64,000 nucleotides of DNA from CAZRHR01 sp964578885 (GCA_964578885.1 CAZOEO010000012.1:19677-83676); one strand, 5' to 3'. Positions 17,912-26,379 are shown, counted from the first letter of the stretch. A program made the numbers and translations. The notes: a model not told the origin generated them from the sequence alone.

Positions 17912-19258
17912 ATGTCCGGTTTTTCTCAGCTCCATCCAAGACGAAATATGCTTGTTAAGGTATTATTAGTCTTTGTTTTGTCTTTAATTTTATTGATTCC
18001 GCAAGGCATGATTTCTTCTTTAATCTGGGAGCGCCAGTCGGTACAGGAAAGTGCGATTTTGGAAGTAAGTGAAAAATGGGGTGGGGAACAGGTATTCGGT
18101 GGCCCTTATATCTCTGTTCCTTTCAAGGAAAAGCGAGAAGAATGGGAAGAAATAAAGGATGGCCGGGAACAGGCAGTTCGAAAAGAAGTGAAGATTTTTT
18201 ACGACGACCACCAATGGGTGGTTTTGCCCAGCCATTTAAAAATTCATGTGAAAGTGATGCCGGAGATTCGCCAGCGCGGTATTTACCAGGTGGTGGTTTA
18301 TCGTTCTCAATCGGTGTTAAGTGGCACGCTCACTATGCCTCGTCCAATGGATTTAGGCATAGATTCAACTTTAATCGACTGGAATAAAGCACGCTGGATT
18401 TTTACATTGCCGGATCCCAAAGGCATCGAAACGGCCGATTTACAAATCAACAACCAGTCTTTAACCCTGGTTTCAGGAGAAATTCCTAACAATCAAAGAG
18501 GTATTTCGGCCAAAATGGATGGTTTGAAGCAAGGTTTGTCCATGAATTTCCAAATGAATCTGGATATAAATGGCAGCCAGACCCTGTCGTTTGTGCCATT
18601 GGGCAAAACCACCGAAGTGCATGTGGAAGGAGCCTGGCCTTCGCCCAGTTTCAATGGACAATTTTTACCCGATTCATCTCAAATTGGTCAGTCTTTCTCA
18701 GCCTGGTGGAAAATTTTACATTTAAATCGTTCATTCCCGGAAACCTGGAAAGATGATACCTATCAAGTGTATGAAGATACTTTTGGACTTTCGCTGTTTT
18801 CGCCGGTAGATCATTATCAAAAGTCTCATCGCAGCGTGAAATACGCGTATATGTTCATCGTACTCACTTTTATCGCGCTGTTTTTCATGGAAATGTGGCA
18901 AAAGATTTTTGTCCATCCCATGCAATATTTGCTCACAGGCCTCGCCCTGGTTATTTTTTATGCGTTGCTCATTGCTTTGTCGGAACACTGGCGTTTCAAC
19001 TGGGCGTATGGCGTGTCTTCAGTTGCTACGGTGGCATTGATTGGCGGATACATACGTGGGATTCTCCATTCCACTAAACTGGCGTCCATGATGGTCGGCA
19101 TTTTAACAATCCTGTACACCTTTATCTTTATCATTCTGCAACAGGAAGATTATGCCTTATTGATGGGATCCATTGGTATGTTCCTGATATTAGGTATTAT
19201 CATGTATTTCAGCCGAAAGATTGATTGGTCCTTGTCCTCAGAATCTCCGAATCCTTAA
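17912..19258 (+). CDS. creD: CreD-family inner membrane protein
   Basis: Integral membrane protein of the CreD (cell envelope integrity/colicin tolerance) family, about 448 residues. One N-terminal helix (about 15-38) is followed by a large periplasmic beta-rich domain (to about 300), then a bundle of five to six helices. The CreD hallmark lies at its start: the RSVKYAYMFIVLTF segment with FVHPMQYLLTGLALVIFYALL after it, then SVATVALIGGYIRGIL. Start taken at MSGFSQLHPRR (17912); two upstream in-frame ATGs are possible, but a near-consensus -7 box (TATCTTTC, 17883-17890) sits right before the first. No creBC two-component genes are adjacent, so regulation is unknown. Confidence 0.9.
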   Translation: MSGFSQLHPRRNMLVKVLLVFVLSLILLIPQGMISSLIWERQSVQESAILEVSEKWGGEQVFGGPYISVPFKEKREEWEEIKDGREQAVRKEVKIFYDDHQWVVLPSHLKIHVKVMPEIRQRGIYQVVVYRSQSVLSGTLTMPRPMDLGIDSTLIDWNKARWIFTLPDPKGIETADLQINNQSLTLVSGEIPNNQRGISAKMDGLKQGLSMNFQMNLDINGSQTLSFVPLGKTTEVHVEGAWPSPSFNGQFLPDSSQIGQSFSAWWKILHLNRSFPETWKDDTYQVYEDTFGLSLFSPVDHYQKSHRSVKYAYMFIVLTFIALFFMEMWQKIFVHPMQYLLTGLALVIFYALLIALSEHWRFNWAYGVSSVATVALIGGYIRGILHSTKLASMMVGILTILYTFIFIILQQEDYALLMGSIGMFLILGIIMYFSRKIDWSLSSESPNP

Positions 19259-19357
19259 TCGCAGATGTATTCCGAATGGGAAGTCGGGCGGAGCAACAAA
19301 TCCGGATTCTCGTGCAGTTTCGAAATTTGAAATCTACGTTTTGAACGGAAAATATAC

Positions 19358-19795
19358 ATGGCAAAAAACAAGACCACCTTCACCGGACAAAATGTTTCAG
19401 ATTTCATCCATGGTTTCGTGGAAACGGAAAGCAAAAAGGCAGATAGTTTTCAACTCATTGAACTGCTACAAGCATGGTCTGGCGAAGCTCCAAAGATGTG
19501 GGGGCCAAGTATCATAGGATTTGGCCATTATCACTATAAATACGCAAGTGGGCATGAAGGTGATGCGCCCGTGCTTGCTTTTTCACCGCGTAAAGCTGCG
19601 CTCACTTTATATGTGTATTCAGATACGGATAAAAGCAAAGCACTCCTTTCTCAGCTGGGAAAGTATACAATGAGCAAAGCCTGTATTTACGTAAAAAAGC
19701 TATCGGACATTCAAGTGGATGTGCTGAGGGACATTTGTATGGAATCCATGCGATACATAAGTGAACACTATGTGTGTTCATGTCGGAAGGAATAA
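19358..19795 (+). CDS. DUF1801 domain protein
   Basis: 145 residues, a small soluble YdhG-like protein. The segment MWGPSIIGFGHYHYKY, followed by APVLAFSPRKAALTLYVY, is the typical DUF1801 core, and the C-terminal basic KACIYVKKL stretch fits. Function is not known for the family; some members contact metal or iron chaperone partners. No signal peptide. It lies alone, 99 bases after creD on the same strand. Confidence 0.85.
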   Translation: MAKNKTTFTGQNVSDFIHGFVETESKKADSFQLIELLQAWSGEAPKMWGPSIIGFGHYHYKYASGHEGDAPVLAFSPRKAALTLYVYSDTDKSKALLSQLGKYTMSKACIYVKKLSDIQVDVLRDICMESMRYISEHYVCSCRKE

Positions 19796-19827
19796 AGTCC
19801 CGTACATGTTTTTCAGGGGAGGTTGTC

Positions 19828-19859
19828 AGCTTGTATTTAAAAGCGATGAGCTTGTATTT
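19828..19859. repeat. 11-bp direct repeat with 21-bp period
   Basis: The sequence AGCTTGTATTT occurs at 19828-19838 and again at 19849-19859, exactly 21 bases apart (two helical turns). It sits in the 190-base gap between two convergent genes. No function can be assigned; the spacing resembles a protein-binding site but the location is 3' of both genes. Confidence 0.5.
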
Positions 19860-19986
19860 TTCGGCCAGATTTTATGGTTTAAAAATCTGATGAATCGTTT
19901 ACATCGTCTATTGGTATGGTTCAGGATAACAGATTGCCAAGGCATTTGGCAGCGCAAAAATGTCACCACTTAGGCTCGTTATCGCC

Positions 19987-20694
19987 TTATTTGACCAAAC
20001 CTTTTCCCAAAATAAAGACGACTTCTTTTTTCTGAATGGGGGCTTTGGTGGTACGCCACTGGTCGATGCGGAGCGTTTTGCTCCAGCCTCCATGTTGTTG
20101 CAAATTACAGGAAATATGGAGCATGGTGTCCGGACCGCAGACTTGTAAAATGCTTTGAAACAATCCTTCGTTGCGGTGGGGGGCTTCCATGAAAATATGG
20201 GTGCTTCCATCTTGCCGAAGGGCACGTTCCATGTTTCTGAGTTTTTCCATTAAAGACTTGTGGTCTCGTGGTAAATACCCGTGAAAGGTAAAATGCTGTC
20301 CGTTCAGCCCGGAAGCCATTAAGGCTAAGATAAAACTACATGGGCCCGTCAGGGGAATCACAGGAATTTGCCATTGATGTGCTTGTAATACCCACTGAGA
20401 ACCCGGATCGGCAATGCCAGGGCAACCGGCGTCGGAAATGATGGCCAAATCTTCGCCCTGCTTCACGCGAAACAACAATTGTTGTTGTTCCTCTTCTGTG
20501 AGGGGTTGTTTTACGGGGAAAAAGCATTCGGTCTCCACATCCGGAGTGAGCTTAGAAATCATCCGCATACAGGCTTTGGGAGATTCTCCAATCCATAATT
20601 TTACCTGCTTTATTTGTTCCCATTGATGTTCGGGAAAAGGGAGGTCGCGGTTATCCGAAATATTGTTCGGTACCATGAAGATGCGTCCGCTCAT
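19987..20694 (-). CDS. RsmI-like SAM-dependent methyltransferase (tetrapyrrole methylase fold)
   Basis: 235 residues of the RsmI/tetrapyrrole methylase superfamily. Family marks are LAIISDAGCPGIADPG, IPVIPLTGPCSFILALMASG, FTFHGYLPRD and FMEAPHRNEGLFQSIL. RsmI 2'-O-methylates 16S rRNA C1402, but the N-terminal GTPIGNLxD motif of true RsmI is replaced by MVPNNISD, so this is a divergent paralogue and its target may differ. The start at 20694 is set by an ATGA overlap with the phosphatase gene upstream; a longer in-frame extension inside that gene is spurious. It is co-translated with the phosphatase. Confidence 0.85.
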   Translation of the reverse strand: MSGRIFMVPNNISDNRDLPFPEHQWEQIKQVKLWIGESPKACMRMISKLTPDVETECFFPVKQPLTEEEQQQLLFRVKQGEDLAIISDAGCPGIADPGSQWVLQAHQWQIPVIPLTGPCSFILALMASGLNGQHFTFHGYLPRDHKSLMEKLRNMERALRQDGSTHIFMEAPHRNEGLFQSILQVCGPDTMLHISCNLQQHGGWSKTLRIDQWRTTKAPIQKKEVVFILGKGLVK

Positions 20695-21170
20695 GCTTTT
20701 TTTAATTGGTTTAAAATGGCTAGACAAGAGGTTTGAATCAATTGGGCAACGGTGGAAAATCCTTCTTCCTTGCCAAACCAGGGATCTGGCACGGTGCGAT
20801 TTTCTCCGGGCCACGCGGCATCCGTTAAAAACTGTACTTTTTGCTGGTCTTGTTCGTTGCGCGCCAAACGCATCACGTCCTGGTAATTGCTGGCGTCCAT
20901 CACGAAAATATGGGTAAAACGGTCGAAATCTTCTTTTTTAAATTGCCGCGCCCGAAGTCCGGAAATATCCATGCCTAAACCTGTCATGGTGCGAATGGCA
21001 CGGTCGTCTGGTGGTTCCCCTACATGCCAGTGTCCAGTACCGGCCGAATCAATAATCAGGTCCACGCCGTTTTCTTCTGCCACTTGCCTCATGATGCCTT
21101 CTGCCATGGGCGAACGGCAAATGTTGCCCAGGCAAACCATCAAAAGATGGGGTACCGCTTGTTTTTCCAT
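20691..21170 (-). CDS. Low-molecular-weight protein tyrosine phosphatase
   Basis: 159 residues from the internal ATG at 21170. The catalytic P-loop CLGNICRS (C-x5-R-S) lies near the N-terminus, Cys13, and the general-acid loop VPDPWFG near the C-terminus carries the catalytic Asp. Acts on phosphotyrosine (or, in arsC-like relatives, arsenate). Without thioredoxin-relay Cys pairs, the phosphatase role is more likely. The longer frame to 21284 would run into the divergent gene's promoter and is rejected. A variant -7 box TATCTTGG (21175-21182, minus) lies just upstream. First gene of a two-gene unit with the RsmI-like enzyme. Confidence 0.92.
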   Translation of the reverse strand: MEKQAVPHLLMVCLGNICRSPMAEGIMRQVAEENGVDLIIDSAGTGHWHVGEPPDDRAIRTMTGLGMDISGLRARQFKKEDFDRFTHIFVMDASNYQDVMRLARNEQDQQKVQFLTDAAWPGENRTVPDPWFGKEEGFSTVAQLIQTSCLAILNQLKKA

Positions 21171-21205
21171 GGGACCAAGATACAGGTTTATGGGTTGCTG
21201 CGCAG

Positions 21206-21239
21206 TTTTGGCGCTGCATGTGGAAAATTTGTACTTTTC
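21206..21239 (+). promoter_or_regulatory. Probable promoter (-33 TTTTG, -7 TACTTTTC)
   Basis: A TTTTG at 21206-21210 and a one-mismatch -7 box at 21232-21239 are separated by 21 bases, within the Bacteroidota range. The next gene's ATG lies at 21257. Confidence 0.45.
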
Positions 21240-21256
21240 AGCCTCTAATTGATTGC

Positions 21257-22609
21257 ATGAAGTCATTGAATCTTTCCGCAACACATCGCCTTGATGCGGT
21301 GAACATCGCCCTTATGCTGGTGTCTTTGGTTTTGGCCTATGTGCTGCCATTTGAACTTTTTCTTTTTTCCTATGCCGTGCTTGGACCCTTGCATTACCTC
21401 ACGGAAATTTCCTGGCTGCATCAAAAAAATTATTTTGTTGGAGGCGGCGGAAAAGGCAATCGGTGGTTTGCGGGAATCGCGCTGATTCTTGGTGCATGTA
21501 TTACCTTGTCTAATTTTGGGGATACCTTGTGGCAGTGGCTGTTTCAGTCGCCCATGCCCATTCGGTTTCCGGAGTTTGGTACACATTTTATTTTTCTGGC
21601 CTTTGGGGCTGCTTTTGTCTTTGTGCTGCTTCAGGGAAAATGGCAGCGAATACTTGGGCTCGGCGCGTTGCTCTTATTTGCTGTGGTGTATCCTTTAGAT
21701 CAGTCGAAAACCACGCTTATCAATCATGAAGGGATAGAAGTCGGGGGTGTGTATGTAAAGCCCCGTGATAAATACATGGCCATTACGAACCTTACGTTGG
21801 AAATGCAAAACGGCGAAAAGCAGTCGGATGTGGCTTTGCTATTAAAACGTCAGGGTCCCGGCCAGTGGGATTATGTGGATAATCCGCTGCGCGAAATGAG
21901 GGATTTAACTTTGCCGCCTCATACTGCGGAGTTGTCTGCGTCCGGGGCCTTGCTGAGTGTGATGGATGGAAAAGGATTTCAGTTTGGGGTCGCCCATGCT
22001 GCCACAGGTCTTTTCTTCAGTTTTTTCCTTCCAACCCTTATCCATGTCTTTTTATTTACGGGACTCTTCATGTGGTTTGGCGCGCTTAAATCGGGATCTT
22101 CTCTGGGTTTGATTTCCGTAGGGGCGCTGTTTTTTTGTGGGGCTTTGCCTTTTTTCTGGGATCCGGGGGTTGGAAATTATGTGGTATCGGAAACGGCCAG
22201 AAGCAGTTATGATGTTTCTTTTTACGATTTAAACGTACAGATTCTAAGGCTTTTCGACCGGATGGGTGCGGTGGGCGAAACCCAAACGTTGGTGTATAGT
22301 TCAGCCTTTGGTGTTTCAGTTACTCGATTTATCGCTTTTGCCTACACGTATCATTATTTGAATTGGTTCAGCAAAACCAACATTATTCAGTGGCATAAGG
22401 TGCCTGTTCTGAATTTATCGGTGGTGGGATTGTTGTGGCTGTCCTCTGTGGGATTGTATCTTTGGGATTATCAAACGGGGTTACAAGCTTTGTTTTTCCT
22501 GAGTTTTTTGCATGTTTTCATGGAGTTTCCACTGAATGTGCAGAGCTTGTTGGGGATATCCAAACATTATATGGGTCGATTTAGGAAAAGGGAAGCGGTG
22601 GTTGCGTAA
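21257..22609 (+). CDS. Polytopic membrane protein of unknown function with patterned histidines
   Basis: 450 residues, family not named. About four hydrophobic helices (15-40, 70-90, 110-125, 130-147) are followed by an exported beta-rich insert (about 150-245) and then five or six further helices. Histidines and acids sit at membrane borders: His46-x3-Glu50-x4-His55 (LHYLTEISWLH), His263, His366 (YTYHYLNWF), His380 (QWHK) and His419-x3-Glu423 (LHVFMEF). Such a layout is seen in membrane metal or haem enzymes, but this is inference only. The start is MKSLNLSATH at 21257; a frame beginning at 21218 would overlap the promoter. It is divergent from the phosphatase gene and monocistronic. Confidence 0.85.
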   Translation: MKSLNLSATHRLDAVNIALMLVSLVLAYVLPFELFLFSYAVLGPLHYLTEISWLHQKNYFVGGGGKGNRWFAGIALILGACITLSNFGDTLWQWLFQSPMPIRFPEFGTHFIFLAFGAAFVFVLLQGKWQRILGLGALLLFAVVYPLDQSKTTLINHEGIEVGGVYVKPRDKYMAITNLTLEMQNGEKQSDVALLLKRQGPGQWDYVDNPLREMRDLTLPPHTAELSASGALLSVMDGKGFQFGVAHAATGLFFSFFLPTLIHVFLFTGLFMWFGALKSGSSLGLISVGALFFCGALPFFWDPGVGNYVVSETARSSYDVSFYDLNVQILRLFDRMGAVGETQTLVYSSAFGVSVTRFIAFAYTYHYLNWFSKTNIIQWHKVPVLNLSVVGLLWLSSVGLYLWDYQTGLQALFFLSFLHVFMEFPLNVQSLLGISKHYMGRFRKREAVVA

Positions 22610-22626
22610 AAGATTTCTATAAAAAG

Positions 22627-22657
22627 TTGGAAGTGTGGGGGTGGAATGGTATATTTG
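22627..22657 (+). promoter_or_regulatory. Promoter of rpsF-rpsR-rplI
   Basis: A -33 TTG (22627-22629) and a perfect -7 TATATTTG (22650-22657) are separated by 20 bases, the best complete promoter match in the window. The leader to the rpsF ATG is about 30 bases and could hold an S6:S18 autoregulatory site, though I could not identify one. Confidence 0.7.
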
Positions 22658-22693
22658 CAGCCATTTTTTAACAAAAACCAAATAAATTATCTG

Positions 22694-23053
22694 ATGGTCA
22701 ACCATTATGAATCCATGTTCATCCTGACACCTGTCCTGAGCGATGAGCAATTAAAGGAGGCAGTTGACAAGTACAGAGCGCTTCTGAAAGATCACGGTTT
22801 CGATATCGTGAACGACGAATCCTGGGGTTTGCGTAAGCTTGCCTATCCCATTCAGAAGAAGTCAACGGGGTTCTATCATCTCTTCGAATTTAAAGCAGAT
22901 CCTTCTTTTGTAGAGAAGTGGGAGCTTACATTCCGTCGTGATGAGCGAATCTTGCGCTTTGCCACCTTCCGTATGGATAAGGACATGATCGCTTACAGCC
23001 AGAAGCGCCAACAAAAATTGTCTGGCCGTTCCACCGCTAAAAACGCTGAATGA
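22694..23053 (+). CDS. rpsF: Small ribosomal subunit protein bS6
   Basis: 30S subunit protein that binds 16S rRNA together with S18. 119 residues starting MVNHYESMFILTPVLS, with the S6 alpha/beta fold and the conserved GLRKLAYPIQKKSTGFYHLFEF segment. A longer in-frame start at 22646 would overlap the -7 box and is rejected. The stop codon overlaps the rpsR start (ATGATG), so translation is coupled in the conserved rpsF-rpsR-rplI operon. Confidence 0.97.
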   Translation: MVNHYESMFILTPVLSDEQLKEAVDKYRALLKDHGFDIVNDESWGLRKLAYPIQKKSTGFYHLFEFKADPSFVEKWELTFRRDERILRFATFRMDKDMIAYSQKRQQKLSGRSTAKNAE

Positions 23054-23349
23054 TGAGCACTGCAGAAAACGTGAATGCACGCGAGGAGAATTCTTCCGAA
23101 ATCCGGTATTTAACTCCTCCCCCCATTGAAGTGAAAAAAGCAAAGTATTGCCGCTTCAAAAAAACCGGGATTAAATACATCGACTATAAAGATCCCGATT
23201 ATTTGCTGAAGCTTATCAATGAGCAAGGCAAAATCCTTCCACGCCGTATTACCGGAACTTCCGTGAAATATCAGCGTAGAGTGGCTCAAGCCGTAAAACG
23301 CGCTCGCCAAATGGCTTTGTTGCCTTATGTATCTGACCTTCTTAAATAA
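23053..23349 (+). CDS. rpsR: Small ribosomal subunit protein bS18
   Basis: 98 residues. The C-terminal three quarters match S18: KYCRFKKTGIKYIDYKD, then LPRRITGTSVKYQRRVAQAVKRARQMALLPY. The first 30 residues form a Glu/Asn-rich extension. The single Cys in KKAKYCRF belongs to the partly lost zinc-type N-terminus. There are two adjacent ATG codons (23050 and 23053), the second overlapping the rpsF stop by one base. Heterodimerises with S6 on the 30S platform. Confidence 0.97.
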   Translation: MSTAENVNAREENSSEIRYLTPPPIEVKKAKYCRFKKTGIKYIDYKDPDYLLKLINEQGKILPRRITGTSVKYQRRVAQAVKRARQMALLPYVSDLLK

Positions 23350-23357
23350 TATCCGAT

Positions 23358-23804
23358 ATGCAAATCATTCTTAAACAAGACGTTGAACATCTCGGATACC
23401 GCAATGATGTGGTGAAGGTAAGACCCGGTTATGCCAGAAATTACCTTATTCCTCAGGGAATGGCGATTCCTGCCACCGAGTCTAACTTGAAGGTTCATCA
23501 GGAAAACATGCGTCAGCAGTCCCACAAGGCCGCTAAAATGTTGGAATCTGCTAAAGCTGCTGCTGCTAAATTGTCTACAACTACACTTCGTATTGGAGCG
23601 AAAGTAGGGGATAGCGGCAAAATCTTCGGTTCCATCAACACGGTGATGATTGCTGAAGCCCTTCGTTCTGCCGGTTTCGAAGTAGAGCGTAAAAACCTTC
23701 ACATCAACGAAGAAAACATCCGTACTGTAGGTACATATCAGGCTACCTTGGTATTACACAAAGAAGTGAAAGCAGAATTCACCTTTGAGGTGGTTGCTGA
23801 ATAA
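23358..23804 (+). CDS. rplI: Large ribosomal subunit protein bL9
   Basis: 50S protein that binds 23S rRNA at the L1 stalk base. 148 residues. The N-terminal domain begins MQIILKQDVEHLGYRNDVVKVRPGYARNYLIP, the L9 signature, followed by the long connecting helix (about 45-75) and the C-terminal domain. Eight bases after rpsR; last gene of the operon, followed by an intrinsic terminator. Confidence 0.97.
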   Translation: MQIILKQDVEHLGYRNDVVKVRPGYARNYLIPQGMAIPATESNLKVHQENMRQQSHKAAKMLESAKAAAAKLSTTTLRIGAKVGDSGKIFGSINTVMIAEALRSAGFEVERKNLHINEENIRTVGTYQATLVLHKEVKAEFTFEVVAE

Positions 23805-23826
23805 ATCTTCTTTCTCAGTAAAAGAT

Positions 23827-23857
23827 ATCCCGTTTCAACAGAAGCGGGATTTTTTTT
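23827..23857 (+). terminator. Intrinsic terminator of rpsF-rpsR-rplI
   Basis: Stem of nine pairs (arms 23827-23835 and 23842-23850, one G-T wobble) with a 6-base loop, followed by an unbroken run of T residues (23850-23857), 23 bases after the rplI stop. Confidence 0.85.
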
Positions 23858-23914
23858 GCCTTTTTCCCCGTGAATGCTGGGGATTTCTATTATTTTTATT
23901 GCAAATTCTTTTAT

Positions 23915-24820
23915 ATGTCCCAATTTGGAGCACCGCCCATCCCCATGGAGGATGTTTATGCTTTGGAGAAGAGTGCCCCTGACCTGATTGTATATGCGGT
24001 TCCGGTCATGTTGTTTTTCACTTTACTGGAATATGGCTTTTCTTTTTGGCAAAACCGCCGTTACTACGATAACCGTGAATTGGTTGGTTCTATTGGGGTT
24101 GGACTAGGTAATCTGGTGGTTTCCGGATTGCTGAAAACCGTCCTCATTTTCTTTGTGATTTGGTTGTATAACCAACTTCCCTGGCGCATGTCGCTCAATT
24201 GGTGGACATTTTTGCCATGCTATATCTTCTACGATTTCTGCTCGTACTGGGCACATCGCATTTCCCATGAACAACGCTTTTGGTGGGCAACGCATGTGGC
24301 GCATCATTCCGGAGAATATTATAATCTGGCGGTTTCATTTCGTTTAAGTTGGGTGCAACATCTCAAAATCTTGTTTATGTTGCCCTCGCTTTTGGTGGGA
24401 TTTCACCCAATTATTTATTTCGTTACCAATCAAATAGCGGTATTGTTCCAGTTTTGGGTGCACACGGAATATATTCGGAAACTACATCCGGCCATCGAAT
24501 ACATTTTTGCTACGCCCTCCAATCACAGGGTTCATCATGGCAGTCAAGACCAATATTTGGATAAAAATTACGGCGCCACCTTTATTCTTTGGGATCGCCT
24601 ATTTGGTACGTACCAGCCGGAAGAAGAACCTGTACGATACGGTTTAACCACTCCGATTACCCATAAAGCCAATCCATTTTACATCAATTTTCATGAGTAT
24701 ATGGACATGTGGAAAGATGTGAAATCGGCCAAAAGCTGGCGGAAAAAGTTGTATTACATCTTTGGCTCTCCAGCCCAAATTGCCAAAGAAAAAGCCAAAG
24801 GGCAGCAAGTTCATGGGTGA
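23915..24820 (+). CDS. Sterol desaturase/fatty acid hydroxylase family protein
   Basis: Integral membrane di-iron enzyme of the fatty acid hydroxylase superfamily, 301 residues from MSQFGAPPIP (23915). The histidine boxes are complete: HRISH (114-118), HVAHH (127-131) and HRVHH (near 216), with a further membrane-border His around 149-190. Hydrophobic helices lie at about 25-45, 60-85, 95-112 and 150-185. It would insert oxygen into a lipid (fatty acid, sterol-like or carotenoid substrate); the substrate is not readable from sequence. It overlaps murB by 8 bases, so the two are co-translated, although a functional link to cell wall synthesis is not obvious. Confidence 0.93.
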   Translation: MSQFGAPPIPMEDVYALEKSAPDLIVYAVPVMLFFTLLEYGFSFWQNRRYYDNRELVGSIGVGLGNLVVSGLLKTVLIFFVIWLYNQLPWRMSLNWWTFLPCYIFYDFCSYWAHRISHEQRFWWATHVAHHSGEYYNLAVSFRLSWVQHLKILFMLPSLLVGFHPIIYFVTNQIAVLFQFWVHTEYIRKLHPAIEYIFATPSNHRVHHGSQDQYLDKNYGATFILWDRLFGTYQPEEEPVRYGLTTPITHKANPFYINFHEYMDMWKDVKSAKSWRKKLYYIFGSPAQIAKEKAKGQQVHG

Positions 24821-25841
24821 ATGGATCACAGAGGCTTCCTTGAGGCCGTTTAATACGTTTGGTCTTGAAGTGAAAGCGAATGTTTTACTTCACTTGACGA
24901 ATGCGGAAGATTTGGACATGGCTTTAGCCACATATATGCCCGAACAAACCTTGATTTTGGGCGGTGGTTCCAATGTTCTTTTTCTGGATGATTGGCGCGG
25001 CGCGGTATGGCTTGTGGGTTTTCAAGGAATTGAGGTGCTTCGCGAAAACGATCGGCAGGTATGGATTGAGGTTGGTGCCGGGGTGAATTGGCATCAATGG
25101 GTTCTGCACACCATTCAACATGGTTGGGGAGGATTGGAAAATTTATCCTTGATTCCCGGAAAAGTGGGAGCAGCTCCCATGCAAAATATTGGTGCTTATG
25201 GTGTTGAGGTGGGTGAGCGTATCGCCCGGGTAGATTGTGTAGAATTACAAACAGGGAAAAGAATCACTTTTCAAGGAGCTGATTGCGGGTTTGGTTATCG
25301 GACTTCTTTTTTCAAAACCGATTGGAAGAATCGTTACCTCATCCTGTCGGTTACTTTTGTTCTGGATAAATTCCCGGTGGTACATACTGGCTATGGTGCT
25401 ATACAGGACGCTTTACGTGCTTCGGGGGTAGATCCACAGGCGGCGAACATTCGTCAGGTTTCGGACGCCATTATTGCCATTCGCCAATCGAAACTTCCTG
25501 ATCCCTGGGTGATAGGTAATGCGGGTTCATTTTTTAAAAATCCGATGGTGCCTGAACGCCAGGCGGCAGCCCTGAAGGAAAAATTTCCCGACATGGTTCA
25601 GTATCCAGAATCACCAGGTTCGACCAAACTGGCGGCCGGCTGGCTGATTGAAAAAGCCGGTTGGAAAGGTTTTCGGAAGGGCGATGCAGGAGTACATGCC
25701 CAACAGGCACTTGTTCTCGTGAATCATGGAAATGCTACAGGTAGAGAAATTTATGATTTGTCTTGCGACATTCAGACTAGCGTTTTCAACCAATTTGGAG
25801 TCGAATTGGAACGGGAAGTGAACATCGTCGGTCGGGTCTGA
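24813..25841 (+). CDS. murB: UDP-N-acetylenolpyruvoylglucosamine reductase
   Basis: FAD-dependent reductase that makes UDP-MurNAc in cytoplasmic peptidoglycan synthesis. 342 residues from MGEWITEASL, the length of the type I (E. coli-like) enzyme. FAD-binding marks are ILGGGSNVLF and LSLIPGKVGAAPMQNIGAYGVE. The catalytic Ser lies in IGNAGSFFKNP, and the C-terminal HGNATGREIYDL stretch is typical. The start codon lies in the tail of the hydroxylase gene. A longer in-frame ATG at 24762 would add 17 basic residues and is rejected. Confidence 0.97.
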   Translation: MGEWITEASLRPFNTFGLEVKANVLLHLTNAEDLDMALATYMPEQTLILGGGSNVLFLDDWRGAVWLVGFQGIEVLRENDRQVWIEVGAGVNWHQWVLHTIQHGWGGLENLSLIPGKVGAAPMQNIGAYGVEVGERIARVDCVELQTGKRITFQGADCGFGYRTSFFKTDWKNRYLILSVTFVLDKFPVVHTGYGAIQDALRASGVDPQAANIRQVSDAIIAIRQSKLPDPWVIGNAGSFFKNPMVPERQAAALKEKFPDMVQYPESPGSTKLAAGWLIEKAGWKGFRKGDAGVHAQQALVLVNHGNATGREIYDLSCDIQTSVFNQFGVELEREVNIVGRV

Positions 25842-25892
25842 GCATCCTGGCGGAAAACTTCTTCATGAGGGGCGCCCGATGCATTCCTTTTT
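25842..25892 (+). terminator. Possible terminator after murB
   Basis: An interrupted stem (GCATC/GATGC outer pairs at 25842-25846 and 25878-25882, GGCG/CGCC inner pairs at 25849-25852 and 25873-25876) starts right after the murB stop and is followed by a T-rich stretch. Imperfect, so only moderately supported. Confidence 0.4.
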
Positions 25893-25900
25893 CCCGAAAC

Positions 25901-26353
25901 TTATTTTTGAAGGATGGATATGACCATGAGCGCCACGCGCAGGGTGAGTAGACATACTACGGCCCAATGCCATTGAATCAATGGTGTGAGCGTGTTATTG
26001 TGTTCGGTTCGATTTAATTTGGTCCAAAGTGGTTTTATCATCACAAATTGCACCGCTTTGGTGGCCAGTAAAATGAAAAAGGCTACGCCATGTAAAAGAA
26101 AAAATCGGGTTTGTGCATCGTTGCTGGTGTGCAAAGCGGCCGTAATCACGATCATGAAGGAACTCATAAGTTCAAAGCTACCTACCGGAAACTGCAATAA
26201 TGCATTTTTTCGTTGCAGGCGTTCTAAATATGTGGATTGTTGGTCACCAGATACCCAAGCCATCATGGGAACGGTAACGATAGCTTTTTGCCAGGCCCAA
26301 GCCATCATACACAAGGCCACTAGCAGATTTAAAATGAGGACCGTACTTAACAT
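25901..26353 (-). CDS. Small four-helix membrane protein of unknown function
   Basis: 150 residues, not recognised. Four hydrophobic segments at about 2-22, 50-70, 82-104 and 125-147, with little soluble sequence between them. The start at 26353 (MLSTVLILNLL) is preferred to 26374 because a perfect -7 box (26372-26379) overlaps the longer start. Divergent from the DUF4159 gene and convergent with murB. Confidence 0.75.
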   Translation of the reverse strand: MLSTVLILNLLVALCMMAWAWQKAIVTVPMMAWVSGDQQSTYLERLQRKNALLQFPVGSFELMSSFMIVITAALHTSNDAQTRFFLLHGVAFFILLATKAVQFVMIKPLWTKLNRTEHNNTLTPLIQWHWAVVCLLTLRVALMVISILQK

Positions 26354-26371
26354 GTCTTTTTTGTGAATGAA

Positions 26372-26379
26372 CAAAAGTA
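26372..26379 (-). promoter_or_regulatory. -7 promoter element for the small membrane protein
   Basis: Minus-strand TACTTTTG, exact TAnnTTTG, ending 18 bases before the chosen ATG at 26353. Confidence 0.55.

Noticed and set aside
21170..21284. N-terminal extension of the tyrosine phosphatase
   Set aside because: It overlaps the divergent gene's promoter and start; the catalytic loop lies at the normal distance from the internal ATG.
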